Origin: Sphingomonadales bacterium
GTDB taxonomy: Bacteria; Pseudomonadota; Alphaproteobacteria; Sphingomonadales; Sphingomonadaceae
NCBI GenBank assembly: GCA_017302775.1
Contig: JAFLDC010000164.1
Location: 1 to 6,399, forward strand
DNA length: 6,399 bases
Reading direction: 5' to 3'
Shown: in pieces, positions 6,354 through 6,399 of the stretch
Position numbering within the stretch: the stretch's first letter is position 1
How the letters are laid out: each line of letters begins with the position of its first letter
Notes under the pieces: generated by a model
Seen by the model: the letters and a program-made list of their open reading frames with translations, nothing else
The model's database searches: none
Told to the model about the DNA's origin: nothing
Made by a program: the position numbers and the translations under genes

Positions 6354-6399
6354 ATGACATTCGGCAACAATGCCCGCACTGCGGGACGCGCGATCAAGG
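6354..6399 (+). CDS. Possible start of a divergent gene, truncated by the window edge
   Basis: An ATG at 6354 is preceded by GAGGG (6346-6350), a good though slightly close ribosome binding site, and opens a frame beginning MTFGNNARTAGRAIK that runs off the window. Candidate promoter elements lie upstream at suitable distance. Only 15 codons are visible, so neither product nor reality of the gene can be established. The competing interpretation is a leftward frame over 6397-6161, which would contain the pyrE promoter and looks less like protein. Confidence 0.5.
   Translation, partial: MTFGNNARTAGRAIK

Noticed and set aside
6161..6397. A leftward 78-codon frame upstream of pyrE
   Set aside because: It spans the likely promoter region, has no recognisable domain, and conflicts with the better-supported rightward start at 6354.
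1..6399. Search for tRNA, rRNA, CRISPR, insertion sequences, tandem repeats and defence or toxin-antitoxin genes
   Set aside because: Nothing in the window supports any of these; almost all of it is filled by the genes listed.

Overview
The window is a compact, GC-rich (roughly 60% by eye) stretch of an alphaproteobacterial chromosome. RuvX, LepB, PdxJ and PyrE have the sequence style of Sphingomonadales (Sphingomonadaceae or Erythrobacteraceae). That assignment rests on recalled family resemblance, not on a search. I see no mobile element, CRISPR array, tRNA or rRNA.

Layout. From position 1 to 849 on the plus strand is the 3' part of an uncharacterised gene whose product carries a His-x-His, cupin-like segment. 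From 6153 down to 846 on the minus strand is a single tight array of seven genes: pyrE, pdxJ, acpS, lepB, an AI-2E-family permease, a DUF3089-type alpha/beta hydrolase and ruvX. No gap between neighbours exceeds 3 bases. Three consecutive junctions (pyrE/pdxJ, pdxJ/acpS, acpS/lepB) are the same 4-base GTGA overlap, lepB and the permease share one base in TAATG, and ruvX overlaps the hydrolase by 19 bases. The plus-strand gene and ruvX converge on one palindromic CTAG that supplies both stop codons. The right end (6154-6353) is a noncoding, apparently divergent control region with candidate promoters on both strands around a small dyad. A well-placed ATG at 6354 may begin a rightward gene cut off by the window edge.

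How the genes fit together. The array is mostly housekeeping: OMP synthesis (pyrE), the last step of pyridoxine 5'-phosphate formation (pdxJ), activation of acyl carrier protein (acpS), signal-peptide cleavage (lepB) and RuvX/YqgF. The pdxJ-acpS-lepB linkage recalls the gamma-proteobacterial lepB-rnc-era-recO-pdxJ-acpS cluster, but rnc and era are not here; a permease and an export- or membrane-associated hydrolase follow lepB instead. The shared feature is translational coupling from one promoter region, not a single pathway.

I found no clearly new system. The points most worth a second look are the uncharacterised cupin-like protein, the repeated GTGA junctions, the shared CTAG stop, and the DUF3089 hydrolase embedded in a housekeeping operon.
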